Below, one piece after another: positions 6,350 to 6,640 of a stretch of 6,640 bases of DNA. Origin of the DNA: Clostridiales bacterium UBA4653 (GTDB lineage: Bacteria; Bacillota; Clostridia; Oscillospirales; CAG-272); assembly GCA_002405565.1 (NCBI GenBank), contig DHMB01000078.1, positions 1-6,640 of the forward strand, in the 5' to 3' direction. The notes below the pieces were generated by a model, which saw nothing but the letters and a program-made list of their open reading frames with translations, was not told the DNA's origin and made no database searches. Within the stretch, counting starts at the first letter, position 1, and every line of letters begins with the position of its first letter. The position numbers and the translations under genes are program-made.

Positions 6350-6640
6350 ATGAAAAACAGCAAAATCCTTTTCATGACGCAGGGCGCGCTTATCGCCGCC
6401 GTATACGTGGCGCTCAGCTTCGTCGCCTATTCCTTCGGACTTTCGGGAAATGCCGTCGTCCAGATGAGGCTTTCCGAAGTGCTGACAGTCCTGCCCGCAT
6501 TTATGCCGGCGGCAATTCCGGGGCTTACCATCGGTTGCCTTCTGACAAACATCCTGACAGGCGGCGCCGTCTGGGACATAGTCTTCGGAACGCTCGCAAC
6601 CCTTCTCGGGGCACTCGGAACGTTTGCCCTCCGCAAAAAC
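6350..6640 (+). CDS. queT: QueT-type queuosine-precursor transporter, ECF S component (5' part only)
   Basis: Ninety-seven codons are present and open to the right edge; family members are usually about 160-170 residues, so just over half is seen. QueT proteins are membrane substrate-binding (S) components of energy-coupling-factor transporters, assigned to uptake of queuosine precursors such as preQ1 or preQ0. Hydrophobic segments lie at about 6-30, 43-69 and 74-94. The first carries an AxxxAxxxA pattern (A13, A17, A21), the helix motif used by S components to dock on EcfT. QMRLSEVLTVLPAF (38-51) and the WDIVFGTLATLLGA segment (75-88) are typical of QueT. The preQ1-I-like riboswitch in its leader independently supports the substrate. 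The ATG at 6350 is 10 nt after GGAG; the earlier ATG at 6340 is out of frame and abuts the GGAG. No EcfA or EcfT genes are in view, so it probably shares an energising module encoded elsewhere. Confidence 0.9.
   Translation, partial: MKNSKILFMTQGALIAAVYVALSFVAYSFGLSGNAVVQMRLSEVLTVLPAFMPAAIPGLTIGCLLTNILTGGAVWDIVFGTLATLLGALGTFALRKN

Noticed and set aside
6193..6375. A 60-codon minus-strand open frame across the divergent control region
   Set aside because: It runs antisense through the queT riboswitch and both promoters and ends at the kinase start; its length is what chance would give.
6340..6640. ATG at 6340 opening an alternative frame with no stop to the right edge
   Set aside because: The ATG directly abuts GGAG, leaving no spacing for initiation. 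The frame gives an Arg-rich sequence with no family resemblance, while the 6350 frame gives a clear QueT membrane protein.

Overview
The window looks like chromosomal DNA from a Gram-positive, Clostridia-type bacterium, probably an uncultured gut or rumen lineage. The reasons are near-consensus sigma-A promoters with 17-bp spacers, GGAG-type ribosome binding sites, short hairpin terminators, a preQ1-I-like riboswitch in front of a QueT-type ECF transporter component, and protein variants typical of Firmicutes. The taxonomy is inferred from style and gene content, not from a database search.

Layout, left to right. (1) Bases 1-18 are the 5' end of a tRNA gene on the minus strand that runs off the left edge. 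Its promoter and an A-tract upstream element lie at about 39-97. (2) A divergent promoter at 126-154 drives a two-gene deoxynucleoside-salvage unit: deoC (201-860, deoxyribose-phosphate aldolase) and pdp (876-2171, pyrimidine-nucleoside phosphorylase). (3) A perfect hairpin at 2181-2206 separates pdp from a 1032-residue protein with no signal peptide (2228-5326), read as a GH106-like glycoside hydrolase. (4) A second perfect hairpin at 5332-5357 serves as a shared terminator between that gene and the convergent pyridoxal/pyridoxamine kinase gene (5360-6193, minus). (5) Bases 6194-6349 form a compact divergent control region: two back-to-back promoters whose -35 boxes make an imperfect palindrome, then a preQ1-I-like riboswitch that fills the 5' leader of queT (6350 to the right edge, partial).

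How the genes work together. Pdp splits pyrimidine (deoxy)nucleosides into base and sugar-1-phosphate. After a phosphopentomutase step, not encoded here, DeoC cleaves deoxyribose-5-phosphate to acetaldehyde and glyceraldehyde-3-phosphate. The kinase salvages B6 vitamers and QueT salvages queuosine precursors, so much of the window concerns salvage of nucleosides, vitamins and modified bases. The glycosidase would act in the cytoplasm on an imported oligosaccharide or glycoside of unknown identity.

I found no mobile element, CRISPR array, toxin-antitoxin or defence system, and no clear sign of a wholly new system. The best leads are the riboswitch-promoter architecture of queT, the shared palindromic divergent promoter, and the orphan cytoplasmic glycosidase behind an internal terminator.
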